Below, one piece after another: positions 8,647 through 20,200 of a stretch of DNA of 35,936 nucleotides. Position 1 is the stretch's first letter, and every line of letters begins with the position of its first letter. A program made the position numbers and the translations under genes. Location of the stretch: contig DAONDU010000003.1 of NCBI GenBank assembly GCA_035402725.1, positions 1-35,936 on the forward strand, given 5' to 3'. The notes under the pieces were generated by a model, which was given only the letters and a program-made list of their open reading frames with translations, did not search any database and was not told where the DNA came from. This stretch comes from UPXZ01 sp035402725. GTDB lineage: Bacteria > Bacteroidota > Bacteroidia > Bacteroidales > Paludibacteraceae.

Positions 8647-10146
8647 TTACTGAACAGAAATTTTCTGTGTTTTTTTAGCACCATTCTTATCGATGATGTT
8701 TACAATGTAAATTCCTTTTGTTTCAGGGGATTCCATTACTGAAACATTCGAATAGGAAGCTATTTTTTGTCCTACAACAGAATAAATTTCTGCTGATTTA
8801 ACTTGTTCTGAAATAACAATTTGTCGGCCTCTCAATATAATATCCACATTTGAAGCATTGATATTGTTTATTCCGGTAGAAATAGTCATTGTATAAGCTC
8901 CATAACCATTTTCATGTGTGTATAGATAAATATTTGCAGAATTACCAGTCACTTCTACATCGGGCATTCCGGTACGTACTGTATTTGACACAGCACCCAT
9001 ACCTGCCTGCGGGAATGTCCACATCAGAGTCATATCTTTGAAAAGTTTAGACGCATCTTTGAATTTAAATAATCGGAATGAAGAGAATGGTTTAGCTGCG
9101 GTATTAGAACCAGCCATTATTAAGAAATAATCTGTACCAATCTGAAATTCTTTTACTCCGTTATGACCTTGATTCATTACCCATTGATTGGATGGGGATG
9201 TAATTTCGTCGGTAAGTAATCCGTAAGCTGTTGCATCCTGAGTTGTTCCATCCGGGTTAAATATTTTATAAAATCCGTCAATAACATTTCCATCCTTATC
9301 ACACAATGTTGGGTAAGTGCTGTTTCCATCTACATAGAAATATGTATCATCCACGGGAAGTACGCGTGGAGCTGAACCAAGATTACCTAATGGTGCAAAA
9401 GTGTTAGTTGCGGTAGTATATGCACCAAACCAGTATTGACCGCTGTTATCCAGTTCAATCAGGTCGGGTTTTTGATTTACAACCCCGTTTGTGATTGTCC
9501 ATTTGTACACTTCAGTTACAGTAGCTTCTGCGTTTGCAGCCATAATAACTGCATTATTGTTTACATCTCCCCAAACTCCGATAGCATCAAAGCGTGTTCC
9601 GGTTTTAGACAATGGGTAGTGTGTAATAATATCTGTATCAATAAGAATAGTACCGCCACCGGTTGCTATATCAATTTTCCAAACCTGAAAACGTCCTGTA
9701 TTGGAAGTTATCAAATTTGAAACCAAAATATTACCGGCATTGTCTTTCTGAATATCATTGTTGGGCAGAGGTGCTGTCCACGTACTATCGGCAGTATTGG
9801 CTTTATTTCTTCCTAAGTATGTAAAGACATTACTTTCAAGATTTATAGGATCTAACTTTGCTCCGGTAGCTCCATCAACGACTAAAATCTGATTGACAGA
9901 GGTACGACTGCAAAAATACATTTTCCCGTTTTTGGCAGTCATACCGCGAACAGCTCCGGCTGCTCCCAGTTTATCGGCAGCAACATTGTAGTTGTTCAAA
10001 ACGGCAGAATACATCCACTTGCTTTCCAGCTTGTAGTTAGAACGATTTGCATATGCGTCCGGATCTTTACTAACATCGGCTCCATAACTTGTTGAAGAAA
10101 TTGCACCCACCAGGATTGCAATTGAAAAGAGTAATTTTTTTTTCAT
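8647..10146 (-). CDS. Secreted propeller-like protein (DUF4623-like) with T9SS tail
   Basis: 499 residues, signal peptide MKKKLLFSIAILVGAISSTSYGA. The body (about 35-430) has repeated strand-turn patterns such as 'VRGMTAKNGKMYFCSRT', 'QILVVDGATG' and 'GVKEFQIGTDYFLIM', as in a beta-propeller. From memory it resembles the DUF4623 proteins found in Bacteroidota glycan loci; the exact family is not certain. The tail (about 430-499, 'RQIVISEQVKSAEIYSVVGQKIASY', ending 'KKTQKISVQ') is a T9SS-type sorting domain, though without the usual YPNP. No catalytic motif is recognised, so a binding or scaffolding role at the cell surface is likely. It lies 66 bases after the GHL10 gene and before the hairpin spacer. 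Confidence 0.6.
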   Translation of the reverse strand: MKKKLLFSIAILVGAISSTSYGADVSKDPDAYANRSNYKLESKWMYSAVLNNYNVAADKLGAAGAVRGMTAKNGKMYFCSRTSVNQILVVDGATGAKLDPINLESNVFTYLGRNKANTADSTWTAPLPNNDIQKDNAGNILVSNLITSNTGRFQVWKIDIATGGGTILIDTDIITHYPLSKTGTRFDAIGVWGDVNNNAVIMAANAEATVTEVYKWTITNGVVNQKPDLIELDNSGQYWFGAYTTATNTFAPLGNLGSAPRVLPVDDTYFYVDGNSTYPTLCDKDGNVIDGFYKIFNPDGTTQDATAYGLLTDEITSPSNQWVMNQGHNGVKEFQIGTDYFLIMAGSNTAAKPFSSFRLFKFKDASKLFKDMTLMWTFPQAGMGAVSNTVRTGMPDVEVTGNSANIYLYTHENGYGAYTMTISTGINNINASNVDIILRGRQIVISEQVKSAEIYSVVGQKIASYSNVSVMESPETKGIYIVNIIDKNGAKKTQKISVQ

Positions 10147-10212
10147 GATTGTAATAATTTAAATGAATAATATTTATTTATATTGGGAAAATCTCTAAAT
10201 ATCAAAGAATGC

Positions 10213-12963
10213 TTATCGTTTTATTTTAATTGTTCTTTTGTATTTATCCGTTTTTATGACTAAATGATAAATTCCACTTCCTAATTCATTCATATTAAAC
10301 TCTATAACATTTTTTCCAAAAGACAAGTTAATCTTTTTATCGAATAATAACATTCCTGTTATGTTATAAAGTACAATTTGCGCATTACAATTATCGGATG
10401 ATTGGATTACAAGTTCGCTCACCTTGTCCGGTCTTGTCCTTATGTAGTAATCAGACAGTTCTTCACTAAGAGTTGATTGTGCAGTATTAAGATTTATGGA
10501 TATTACAGTCGATGAAGCAGTCATGCCTGTAGTTGTAAGAGCAAACACACGAATGTAATACATTTTACCGAAAACCAAATTATCAAAAACAGTACAATTA
10601 GTGTTTGCATTAGTCGTTTTTACCGTTGTACTGCGTGGTGGAAAAGCACTTGATTCTGAAAGCTCAGCTCTGAATCCGTTCGAATTTTGTTGTTTCCAAC
10701 ATACCTCCACACTGCTGGTTAAAATAGTCTCACCATTTAGTGGTTTTGTTATTTCAGGTACAGTTACCGGAAGTACCAGGGTGGTAAAACTTACCACATC
10801 GGTAGTAGTCTGTAAATCTCCAAAAGTAACCTTAACTCTTACATAATAAGTTGTATTCCCATTCAATACATTTTCTGGTATTGTAGTGGTATTTGTTGCT
10901 AAAGTTGTCGAATATAAAATACTCGTAAACTGAAGTGATGTGGATAATTCAAGTATGTAACTTGCTGTTGGACCCACATTATCCCACGTTATGGTTGGAG
11001 TTAGCGAAACACCTGTACTGCCATTCGTTGGCAAATTGATGGCAAACTTATGAAGTGTGAATGTTCTTACTTCCGATACTCCATCAGGTGTATTTGCTTT
11101 ACGTGTCTTAACTCTCCAATAATATTTTCCGTTGTCTTTCAGGTAGTTTATGTTTGTACTTGAAAAAGTGTTGGCAGTTAAATCACGGGTATAAATTATT
11201 TGGTTGAAGTTGGCATCTTCCGCAACTTCGAGTGTAAAATAATCAACCAAATCACTGGAGTTCCATTTAAATTCAAATGGTGGGAATACGGTCGTGACGT
11301 CGGCAGGATAAACAAGTTGAGGAATTATTTGGGTACCTGGAGTTTTTCCCATAACTAACGGTGGAAATTCATTTCCATATCTGTCCAATATAGCTACAGC
11401 AAAAGTATTTGTTGTCGTAGAAATATTTGCAGGAACTGTAAATGAACTTTGATAGGTAATTCCAATCAGGTAGTTTGAAACACTAAAGTTTCCGACATCA
11501 TTCACTTTCTCATTGGGTATGGCATAGACTGTGTATCTGAGATTTGGTCCGGCATCGTTCCATGTAAGCGCATTACCTGATAAATCTATTCCCGAGACAA
11601 GACTATATTCAGGATGTTGTCCCCAATTTATTGCCGGTGTCAGTGCGGGTTTGACAAACTGATATTTTCGGATGTAATTTATAAAACCGGCAATATTTTG
11701 AACGGGTTTTGTAGGAAAGAAAATGCTTCCCGGCGCACCATTTAAGTCTTCCTGACGGTTATTGTTTACCTGATTACCAATTTCGGAAGCATAAAAATTT
11801 GTAGCTGTGGGAGCATAAGAAATATTTGAATTCCACTGAGTTGCAATTCTTTCAATCCCCGACATGGAAGATAAAGCTGTCTGTTGCCCCGCAACTTTCA
11901 TCATTTTTGGAACGGAAGCGCCTCCGGCTGTCATAGCTGAAAGTGAATGGCTGGAATAAAAATGTCTTCCAAATTTATTTGCTACAAAAGACCACCAGGT
12001 ACATAATTTTGTATAATCATTTGCTGAACCTATAGTCCAGTAAATCTGTGGTGAGATGTAATCAATCGTTCCCTGACTCAACCAGGCAAGAGGGTCTGAA
12101 AATATGTCGTTATATTGCCAGTCGCTTCCAGGACATGGAGTAACTCCGTATTTATTGGCTACCACCTGACTGGAAGCAGCTACACCAGCCGGACTGATCC
12201 CAAATTTGACGTAGGGTTTCACACTTTTAATCGTATCACGTACTCCTCTGACCATTTTATTTACATTTTGACGTCTCCAGTCACCCCTTGACAATTTATC
12301 GGGATTATATAATTTGAACTGAGCATCGTCCATCGCATCGGTTGTACCGCTCACATAAAAATAATCATCAAAAATAATTCCGTCGACATCGTAATTTTTC
12401 ACGATTTCTGCTACTATTTTTTTTATTTGCAGAAGCACTTCCGGATGCCCGGGATTAAGAATGGAATTATTTGTAGCTGAGTATGTTAGCAACCAATCCG
12501 GATGTGTGGTGCGATAATCTCCTGGCTTACCAGACCATTGATTGTTAACAGATTCGAAACGATATGGATTAATCCAGGCATGCACTTCAATTCCTCTTTT
12601 ATGTCCTTCGTCCACTATAAATGCCAGTGGATCATAACCAGGGTCCATTCCTCTGTCAGCGACTAAGTCAGATGACCATGGTTCAAAAGATGATTTATAC
12701 ATTGCATCGCATCTTGAACGTACCTGAAAACATACTGAATTTGCGTTCATTCTCTTCAATGAATCCAATATTCCTATCATTTCATTTTTCTGCATCTGAA
12801 TTTCTCCGGAATTCCCAGTTGATGTTATCACTGTGCTTTTCGGCCAATCGTTACGCCATACAGTAGTGAGCCAGGTAGCTCGGAATTCACGTTTTGGAGA
12901 CTGTGAAAAACCACTGAAGGCAATTGATAGAATTATTGATAGTAAGAGAATTTTTTTCATCAA
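10213..12963 (-). CDS. GHL10 family glycosyl hydrolase (DigH/YngK-like) with FN3-like repeats and T9SS tail
   Basis: 916 residues, signal peptide to about residue 21 (GFSQ). The catalytic (beta/alpha) barrel spans about 24-430 and begins with the family opening 'KREFRATWLTTV'. It contains 'EVHAWINPYR', the acidic strand end 'DVDGIIFDDYFY' (D192, D194, D199, D200) and 'IDYISPQIYWT', all typical of GHL10/DUF187. E. coli DigH (YddW), of this family, cleaves peptidoglycan glycan strands that have lost their peptides, which fits the amidase in the same locus. About four FN3/Ig-like modules follow (450-840, for example 'YILELSTSLQFTSILYSTTL') and then a T9SS domain from about 845. A second Met follows the first, so the start could be one codon later. 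It starts 9 bases after the stop of the PKD lipoprotein. Substrate assignment here is inference. Confidence 0.85.
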   Translation of the reverse strand: MMKKILLLSIILSIAFSGFSQSPKREFRATWLTTVWRNDWPKSTVITSTGNSGEIQMQKNEMIGILDSLKRMNANSVCFQVRSRCDAMYKSSFEPWSSDLVADRGMDPGYDPLAFIVDEGHKRGIEVHAWINPYRFESVNNQWSGKPGDYRTTHPDWLLTYSATNNSILNPGHPEVLLQIKKIVAEIVKNYDVDGIIFDDYFYVSGTTDAMDDAQFKLYNPDKLSRGDWRRQNVNKMVRGVRDTIKSVKPYVKFGISPAGVAASSQVVANKYGVTPCPGSDWQYNDIFSDPLAWLSQGTIDYISPQIYWTIGSANDYTKLCTWWSFVANKFGRHFYSSHSLSAMTAGGASVPKMMKVAGQQTALSSMSGIERIATQWNSNISYAPTATNFYASEIGNQVNNNRQEDLNGAPGSIFFPTKPVQNIAGFINYIRKYQFVKPALTPAINWGQHPEYSLVSGIDLSGNALTWNDAGPNLRYTVYAIPNEKVNDVGNFSVSNYLIGITYQSSFTVPANISTTTNTFAVAILDRYGNEFPPLVMGKTPGTQIIPQLVYPADVTTVFPPFEFKWNSSDLVDYFTLEVAEDANFNQIIYTRDLTANTFSSTNINYLKDNGKYYWRVKTRKANTPDGVSEVRTFTLHKFAINLPTNGSTGVSLTPTITWDNVGPTASYILELSTSLQFTSILYSTTLATNTTTIPENVLNGNTTYYVRVKVTFGDLQTTTDVVSFTTLVLPVTVPEITKPLNGETILTSSVEVCWKQQNSNGFRAELSESSAFPPRSTTVKTTNANTNCTVFDNLVFGKMYYIRVFALTTTGMTASSTVISINLNTAQSTLSEELSDYYIRTRPDKVSELVIQSSDNCNAQIVLYNITGMLLFDKKINLSFGKNVIEFNMNELGSGIYHLVIKTDKYKRTIKIKR

Positions 12964-12972
12964 ATTTTCAGA

Positions 12973-14628
12973 TTAAAATAATTTTGATTTTGTCTTATTC
13001 ACTGCAACACCATAAACATCGATTCCTTCTATAACGTATTCAATAAAACCGCTTGTAGGATTGTAACGCATAAGTCCGGATTTAACAGCGGCATCTCCAG
13101 ACCGAAGTCCGAAATAAACACTTCCGTCATTTTCGTCCAATGCTAACTGACAAATTGTTATGAATTCGCCTGCAGAGCCTTCTCCTTTCCCGGTTTCTGT
13201 TATTGGTGTTATAGTTTTTCCATTTGCTAATTTCAATCTGTATGGAGTTAAATCAGCCCGTGCTTTTATTGCATTTAATTGTTCTAACGTACATCTGTAA
13301 AGCCCTTCATATCCTGTATCATATAATGTGAAATAAATAACTTTGTTTTTCGCATCCCACACTAAAGATTTTGGTGTCATACTCTCTAAAGCTATACCTG
13401 ATAATGGTAAAACGCCGTTTCCTGTGATTGGAGTTTTAAGGATATCGGTATCTAAGAAGCGGAAAATACCATTTCCATTATAGGTTTTGCACCAGTACCA
13501 AACATTATTTATTTTCCCAAAACAAGCATTCATAGCTCCATAGCTTAATCCCTGACCATAATAACCTAACGTTGCGTTTTGTACAAAATATGGAAAATCT
13601 GCTCTGCTAAATGTTCTGTTTCTTTCTTTCAGCCCAATCGTTGAGATACCTGTATTTCTATCAGAAAAATAAAGTTGTCCACCATCAATATATCCATAGT
13701 ATGGGTCGTTAAAGGCTGCTCCAATATTGGTCAACATTGTTTCAACTTTTGCTCCATCCTTTGACATTACGAAGATTCTTCCATCTCCCAAGTTGCCATC
13801 TTGATCATCGACATAAGTAAATTGTCTGCCACAATCAATCACATAGAGAGAAGTATCACTAAATAAAATGTTCAAAGGGTGCTGCCCGGATTTAGTACCC
13901 ATATCAAAAGGATTTATTTTCATTCCGGCCGGTGCATTACTTACTAACTTCAGAGCCATAATGTTTCCTCCTTTCACCGCATAATATAGTGTAGGAACTG
14001 CCTGATTATAAGCCACAGGAACTTTTATAACACCGTCTTCCAGTTGACGTCCGCCCAGTTTTACCTGAAGCGTTACTGTTTGTGATCCTATATTGCTAAA
14101 AGTCAAATTTCCGGGATCTTTACCGTTAAAGTCTGATATGATAGTGCCTGCCGCATCTTTAGTTCCATCAGGGAAAATCCAATGATATTCTTCTGATAAC
14201 CCTTCCGGATTAGGTAATTCTACATTGAATCCTACCGAAGAAGAAATAACTTCAATTAGTCCGGTTTTATTCAAAGATACAATTGGTTTGATATCACTTA
14301 TAAAAATAGGTTTTGTTTGGTAACCGGCATTGGCTACAGTAAGTTTAACAGTGTATGTACCTGCAGTTTTATATTTGTGTGTCACGGTTGAACCGGTGGC
14401 AATTGTTCCGTCACCAAAATCCCAGGTGCATTCTCCCACTGCAACAGAGGTACTTACAAACTCAATGGTGGCTCCCACGTAATAGTCTATTTGATAAGTA
14501 GGATCAATTACAGAGTATTTAAAAGCTATATTCGGATTTGGCAATTCTTCTATATCTGGTTCATTGTCTATGCAAGAAAACACCAGAAAAGCTGTGACTA
14601 ATGTCAATAAGTATGGTAAAATTTTCAT
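12973..14628 (-). CDS. Surface lipoprotein with PKD domain and C-terminal propeller-like region
   Basis: 551 residues. The signal peptide ends at a lipobox (VFSC, C19) followed by the acidic IDNEPDIEE, the sort of stretch that marks surface export of Bacteroidota lipoproteins. A PKD domain lies at about 35-115 with its hallmark 'CTWDFGDGTIATGSTVTHKYKTAGTYTVKLTV'-type motif (WDFGDG, then HKYKTAGTYTV), and a second PKD-like segment at about 120-210 ('YHWIFPDGT'). The rest (about 215-551) has propeller-like repeats ('LNILFSDTSLYVIDCG', 'ALDENDGSVYFGLRS'). It holds the position of a SusE/SusF-type surface glycan-binding protein downstream of SusCD, and that is the suggested role. Genes on either side are 9-10 bases away. 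Confidence 0.7.
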   Translation of the reverse strand: MKILPYLLTLVTAFLVFSCIDNEPDIEELPNPNIAFKYSVIDPTYQIDYYVGATIEFVSTSVAVGECTWDFGDGTIATGSTVTHKYKTAGTYTVKLTVANAGYQTKPIFISDIKPIVSLNKTGLIEVISSSVGFNVELPNPEGLSEEYHWIFPDGTKDAAGTIISDFNGKDPGNLTFSNIGSQTVTLQVKLGGRQLEDGVIKVPVAYNQAVPTLYYAVKGGNIMALKLVSNAPAGMKINPFDMGTKSGQHPLNILFSDTSLYVIDCGRQFTYVDDQDGNLGDGRIFVMSKDGAKVETMLTNIGAAFNDPYYGYIDGGQLYFSDRNTGISTIGLKERNRTFSRADFPYFVQNATLGYYGQGLSYGAMNACFGKINNVWYWCKTYNGNGIFRFLDTDILKTPITGNGVLPLSGIALESMTPKSLVWDAKNKVIYFTLYDTGYEGLYRCTLEQLNAIKARADLTPYRLKLANGKTITPITETGKGEGSAGEFITICQLALDENDGSVYFGLRSGDAAVKSGLMRYNPTSGFIEYVIEGIDVYGVAVNKTKSKLF

Positions 14629-14638
14629 AGTCGTTGTT

Positions 14639-15487
14639 TTAATTTAGTGAGATTTCTTTAACTATTCCAAGTCCTGCTACACCTTGTTTATCATATGCCT
14701 TCATGTTTGCATTTATTCTGTAAGAACGAGAATAGTCTACGTCATAAACATTTGTGGTTTTGTTAAATATTATATCCGAAAACGGAATGGTAGCATATAT
14801 GTCCACGAGAGTTTTAGGTACAGGTCTGTTACCTTGTGCATCCTTTGGAAACACATAATCCCAACTACCTGTATTATCATTTTTAACTGAATCAATATAC
14901 ATTTTGAAATTATCAAGTAAATTCAACCCTAAATACATCTTCTGAAAATCTTTAGCTTTCATTAATTTAAATAAGCTATCCTTAAACTGTGTCATAAATG
15001 CATTTCCAAAATACTTGACCATTTTATCGTTGTCAAAAGTAGCTGGTTTGCTCCACGTTACCGATGCTAAAGTATTACTTGTAGGAAACGTTGATTTAAA
15101 CGTATATGCACGCAATGAATCATTCCAATAATTCGGATTATGATCATAGGTTGCTATTTTTTGTGAAACTCGTTTTTCTGACGACTTATTTGAAATAACA
15201 CTATACGTAAAAGTAGTAACCCAGGGACTTGAGACAGATTTTGATTCGTCTTCAAGAATATTATACCAAATCTCTAAACGTTCGATATTCTCTTTTGATG
15301 TAGTGTAATACTGAACAGTAAAAGGAATATCTTCGCCAGCTTTTACCGTACTGCTGGCAGGTTCCCAGTATACTTGCGGTGCCATTTGCCCCACAATCAC
15401 GACATCATTCATCATATCATGTTTATTGCAGGCAACGAATAAGAAAATTGCGGCAATAAAGAATATTATATTGTATCTTGTTTTCAT
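14639..15487 (-). CDS. Small surface lipoprotein of unknown family next to SusD
   Basis: 282 residues with a lipoprotein signal (FLFVAC, C20; then NKHDMMND). I do not recognise the family. The N-terminal half resembles an immunoglobulin-like sandwich ('PQVYWEPASSTVKAGEDIPFTVQYY'), and the C-terminal half has a helical stretch (FKDSLFKLMKAKDFQKMYLGL, about 165-190) and ends 'GLGIVKEISLN'. Genes directly after SusD in polysaccharide utilization loci are often unrelated in sequence but share the job of a surface glycan-binding lipoprotein, so that role is the best guess. It lies 21 bases after SusD and 10 before the PKD lipoprotein. Confidence 0.65.
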   Translation of the reverse strand: MKTRYNIIFFIAAIFLFVACNKHDMMNDVVIVGQMAPQVYWEPASSTVKAGEDIPFTVQYYTTSKENIERLEIWYNILEDESKSVSSPWVTTFTYSVISNKSSEKRVSQKIATYDHNPNYWNDSLRAYTFKSTFPTSNTLASVTWSKPATFDNDKMVKYFGNAFMTQFKDSLFKLMKAKDFQKMYLGLNLLDNFKMYIDSVKNDNTGSWDYVFPKDAQGNRPVPKTLVDIYATIPFSDIIFNKTTNVYDVDYSRSYRINANMKAYDKQGVAGLGIVKEISLN

Positions 15488-15508
15488 ATTATTTTCGTTA
15501 TTTTGGGG

Positions 15509-17275
15509 TTATTTCCATTCTATATCGGGATCTGCAGAAGTTACGTAACTATTGTTTTTATATGCCCATATCATTCTTTTTCGCAACCAATCAGGATTTT
15601 TATATGCGCCTAAGCGCTCCAATTCTTTGCGGTTGTATTTATCTTCAGTTTCAGGGTCATAGTTTAAACGTGTAATCCATGCATTTGGTGAAAATTTTGC
15701 ATTAACACCAAAATTATCGGGTTTGTCAATCCAATATGCAGAATACAAATTAAACGGTCTTGTCAATGAAAATTCCTGGGTGAAATTTGTAGGATTTACA
15801 TTTCTGGTTCCATCGTGGATACGTGTTACATGATATACGAAAACGCCATCATAGGCAATACCGTTATTTTTACTACTATAGTTATATCTTCTCATATCAG
15901 TCCATTGCTCAGGTTGAAGATACATAGCCACATATTTTTGCTGCATTAAGTCGGCAATAGTGAATGTTGCAGCTCCTGGTAATCGTACTAAAAAGAAACG
16001 ATCAATAAATGGTTTCATATTGGGATCGTCAACCTTTACTCCCACGCGTCTCATATTTGATTTTACGGCATCGACGGTGGTATTATAAGCTCCCGTTTTA
16101 TCTCCACTCCAGTATTGAGCTTCGGCTTTTATAAATAAAAGTTCTTCCCGGGACATCAACATTACATATCCGTTGTTTTTCGTATAAGGATTTCCTCCCT
16201 GCAGCGCATACAGATCCGGATAGAATGTTATTTTCATTGTAGTAGGCATTCCTATATTATTTTCTATATATCGGATAGCATTTAGATTTTTATCATCAAG
16301 ACGCGGTGTCATAAGTTGCTCCGCCCTGGGGTCCAGAGCAAAACCAATTGTTTGTCTGGGGTTCGAATAAACACTCAGCAACGCATATGCAAAAAATTTA
16401 GAAGGAATTGCATCGGTTAGAAGATTTTCACGTGCTTGCGCCCATCCTAAATTAAGTTTGGGTTGAGCCGGTCCCCACGGACAGTTTTTTTCGGTAGAGC
16501 CACCATCATAATGATAGAGTGCATCTGCATAAGAAGGATCATTCAACGCTGCGTCGGCAGCATCTATTATTTTTTGACAATTTTCAAGAGTATTTTTCCA
16601 GTTTGGAATCATACGAAGTAAAAGACGGGCTTTTAATGCTTTTGCATATGCACGCCATTTTCCTAAATCTCCACCAAAAAGTCTGTCCTGTAAGCCTGAA
16701 ATTGAACGGTTATTTTTATTATTTATCCATTCAGGATTTTCATATAGACTTATTAATTCGTCAGCTTCTTTATTCATCCATTCATATACAGATTCCTGTG
16801 TGTCGTATGATGGAGAATTGGATTGATAAACCTGAGAAAGAGGAATATCACCAAAAGCATCTGTCGTAAACAAGGTTGATTCTAATCTGATTGTTCGTGC
16901 AATAAGGATGTAGTTCCTCGAGTCGATTTTCTCTGCACCTTTTATAAGAGCATCTGCATTAACCCCGATATCATAAAAATGGCGTCTCCATTGCGGATGT
17001 CTGTTCATCGAAAGGAGTTCCCAGCCTGCCTTATAAGCGTAAGAACTGGTTTGACTACGTCCTCCGGTTGTCAACGCTTGTGACAGATATGTTCCATATT
17101 CAGCGTGGTCATAACAAATCTGTGAAGAATAAAATACCAATACAGGCAGTAACTGCTCAGGAGAGACCTCAGATGGAGTATCTTTACTTGTATTGATATC
17201 AAAATAGTCCTGGCAGCTATTAAAAAGGAACACGCTGCTAATAAACAATGCAAAAAGTATTTTGTAAGCTTTCAT
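15509..17275 (-). CDS. SusD/RagB-family nutrient-binding outer-membrane lipoprotein (SusD-like_2 type)
   Basis: 588 residues with lipobox FNSC (C21) followed by QDYFDINTSKD. It is the substrate-binding lid of a SusC transporter on the cell surface. The family's N-terminal pattern ('DYFDINTSKDTPSEVSPEQLLP') and its TPR-helix signature ('LGKWRAYAKALKARLLLRM', about 200-225) are clear, as is the later 'VMLMSREELLFIKAEAQYWSGDKTGAYN' segment, which is the SusD-like helix-turn-helix repeat. This form fits the SusD-like_2 subfamily, often paired with importers of peptides or non-starch glycans. Length is normal (about 500-600). It starts 11 bases after the SusC stop, so the two are surely co-expressed. 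Confidence 0.92.
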   Translation of the reverse strand: MKAYKILFALFISSVFLFNSCQDYFDINTSKDTPSEVSPEQLLPVLVFYSSQICYDHAEYGTYLSQALTTGGRSQTSSYAYKAGWELLSMNRHPQWRRHFYDIGVNADALIKGAEKIDSRNYILIARTIRLESTLFTTDAFGDIPLSQVYQSNSPSYDTQESVYEWMNKEADELISLYENPEWINNKNNRSISGLQDRLFGGDLGKWRAYAKALKARLLLRMIPNWKNTLENCQKIIDAADAALNDPSYADALYHYDGGSTEKNCPWGPAQPKLNLGWAQARENLLTDAIPSKFFAYALLSVYSNPRQTIGFALDPRAEQLMTPRLDDKNLNAIRYIENNIGMPTTMKITFYPDLYALQGGNPYTKNNGYVMLMSREELLFIKAEAQYWSGDKTGAYNTTVDAVKSNMRRVGVKVDDPNMKPFIDRFFLVRLPGAATFTIADLMQQKYVAMYLQPEQWTDMRRYNYSSKNNGIAYDGVFVYHVTRIHDGTRNVNPTNFTQEFSLTRPFNLYSAYWIDKPDNFGVNAKFSPNAWITRLNYDPETEDKYNRKELERLGAYKNPDWLRKRMIWAYKNNSYVTSADPDIEWK

Positions 17276-17286
17276 AGAAAATCTGA

Positions 17287-20200
17287 TTAAAATGTAGCTG
17301 AAACTGTTAAATGAATTCCTCTTGTAGGCGGTACAGGATAATAATCAATCCCCATTCCTCCTGTCCCTCCTGAACCAGTATTAGCATTTATCTGAGGATC
17401 AGAACCAGTATACTTTGTTAGAAGGAATAGATTGGACCCGGTTAACGAGCATTTTAGACTTGTGAACTGTGTTTTGTTTTTAATCAATGATGAAAAATTA
17501 TAACCGATAGTCAGGTAATTCAAGCGGATATAAGAACCATCTTCAATAAAATTGGAACTTACTCCGGCATAATACTCTGTAATTGTCTTACTGTCAAGCA
17601 CTATCGGCGTAGTATTTTTTGTATACGTACCATCAGGTTGCTGAACTACTCCATCCCATACGACTTGTCTTCCACGATAGAACTCGAGGTCTTTATGCTG
17701 ACCGTCCGACCACATACCACGGCTTGTGGCATTGTAAATGTCACCTCCTTTACGACCATCAATCAAAAATGCAACATTAATTCCCTTAAAATAAAACGAA
17801 TTATTTAATCCCATAAGGAAATCGGGCTCTCTGTTTCCAATCAAAACACTTTTAGTTGGATTGATTTTCGGATATCCATCTGTATTGACAATTACTTCCC
17901 CATCTTCAGTCCTCAGATAATCTTTTCCAGAAATAGCAGTGGTAGAGCCATTCAGATAAGCAGTAGGAAACACATCGGTATATTGGGTTCCCTGAATTTC
18001 AACAATATCATCCGGAAGTTTAACTACTTTACCTCTGTTAAAACCAAAGGTCATAGAGGATTTCCATGTGAAGTCCCGATTTGTAAGAATATCTTGTTCC
18101 CATAAAAATTCCACCCCGTGATTTTCTACTGTTCCTTCATTCCTGGTTTGTAAAATATAACCGGAAGCAGGTGACACGCGCACTGTAACAATCTGATTAT
18201 CGACATAAGTTGAATAATAAGCAAAATCAAAATGTGTTTTATTGTTGAATAAACGTGTTTCAAGTCCAATCTCCCATGAGTCAGACATTTCTGGTCTTAA
18301 TAAACTAGCAACCGATTTTGAAGGGTCAACTCCGTATCCTCCATCTGGTAAGGTCGGATATTGGGTGTATTTTCGGTCAAAAAGGAAGGGAGCAGGCGTA
18401 TCTTTTCCTACTCTTGCCCAGTTTCCTCTTACTTTTCCGTAATTAAACCATTTGTTGCTTAGTTTGAATAATTCGGAGAATAAAACACCACCAGTGATAG
18501 ATGGATAAAAATAAGGACTAAATTCCTGTGATAATGTAGATGACCAGTCCCAGCGCGAGGTAGCGCTTATGGAAGCCATTCCTTTGTAATCAAGCGTTAT
18601 CTGATCAAAAATACCACCGTTTCTTCTTTGCGTATGTGAAACTCCAATATCATTAACGCCTTGTATTTCTTTTACATTTTCAAGGCTATAAATTCCTGGT
18701 ACTATAAAGTCTCTTCCGTTGATGGAAGAAGATATTCCATCTCTTGTTTTTAATTCACCTCCCAACAACAAATCCATCGAAAGTTCACTCGGAAGATTTA
18801 TTTTATAGGTCAGAATACCCATCAAAGTTAAATACTGACTTCTTGAATTTGAATGTGAATAATTTCCCAATAAATTTTTATCTACATTTGCATAATCAGC
18901 TTGATTAAAATAAGGACTTTTATAGTAATTAGAGTTATAATTTGCTAATGCCTGAGCATAAGCATCTGTATTGTCACCATATTGATCAGCTTTTGGAGCA
19001 TCTGGTAAAATTACCGAATCGTCAAATCGTGGGACAGCGTAACCATCGTATAAATAACTGTTGGTTTCAAAATTTACCCGACCGATAGCTTCAAAATTCT
19101 TAAATGCTTTATAATTCACAGCTCCCTGCATAATAGCACGCAGGTTGTCATTTTTCCCGTAATCCATATATCTTGAAAACAAAGGACTTATTGGTGAACC
19201 TGATTTGAGCTTTTCACTAATATACCGATATCTTACTTTTCCATTTTCCATATAGTTAGTGATATCATCATTGATAGGCCAGCTGTAAGCCGATGAAATA
19301 CCTCCTGCCCCTCTGTAGACATCATTAACGATATTAGCCATGGCAGAAAAAACAATTTTTTTACTGATATCGTAACTTCCTTTAGCAAGAATACCCACCT
19401 TATTCAAATAATCGTTTACAACAATTCCTTCATCTTTTGAATAAAAAGCAGAAGCGTATGCTTTGACTTTCTCACTTCCTCCACTGACATTTATATCATA
19501 TTTTTGATAAAAACCGTCTTTGAAGAAATTTTTTATATTATCGTAACGGGGTTCATCGGATCCAAGCAGGGGTCCCCAACCTCCGTAACCGCCGCTGGCT
19601 TCCGGTTTATAAAAACCAAGAGTTCCGGGACCATAAATAGATTGTTTCGCAGGGGTTCGGATTGGCTGGTTAGTTTGAATGCTCGCGTTTACATTAGTAG
19701 TTGTTTTTCCGACAACACCCTGTTTTGTCGTAATCAAAACAGCACCATTTGCACCACTTTGCCCGTAAAGGGCCGAAGCTGCCGCCCCTTTTAAGACAGT
19801 GATATTCTCAATATCATTCGGGTTGATATCAGAAACACCTCCTGATATGGCAACTCCATCTAAAACATATAAGGGCGCATTTGATTGAGAGGGGTTGATC
19901 GATGAAATACCACGGATAATCAATAATGAACCGGAATTCGGAGAACCTCCGGAATTGGTAACATTGATACCGGATACTTTCCCCTGAAGCCCATTTACAA
20001 AATTAGACTGACGTCCTTCAGTAAGTGCATCTGAATTAACGGTCTGTACAGCAAAATTTAATTTCTTTTTTTCTGCTTTTACACCCATTGCAGTTACAAC
20101 CACTTCTTCCAGAAACTCGGCTACAGGCTTCAGTACAATATTAACTACTGTCTGATCACCCAGCTTAAGTTCTTGTTTTTCCATACCAACGTAAGAAAAA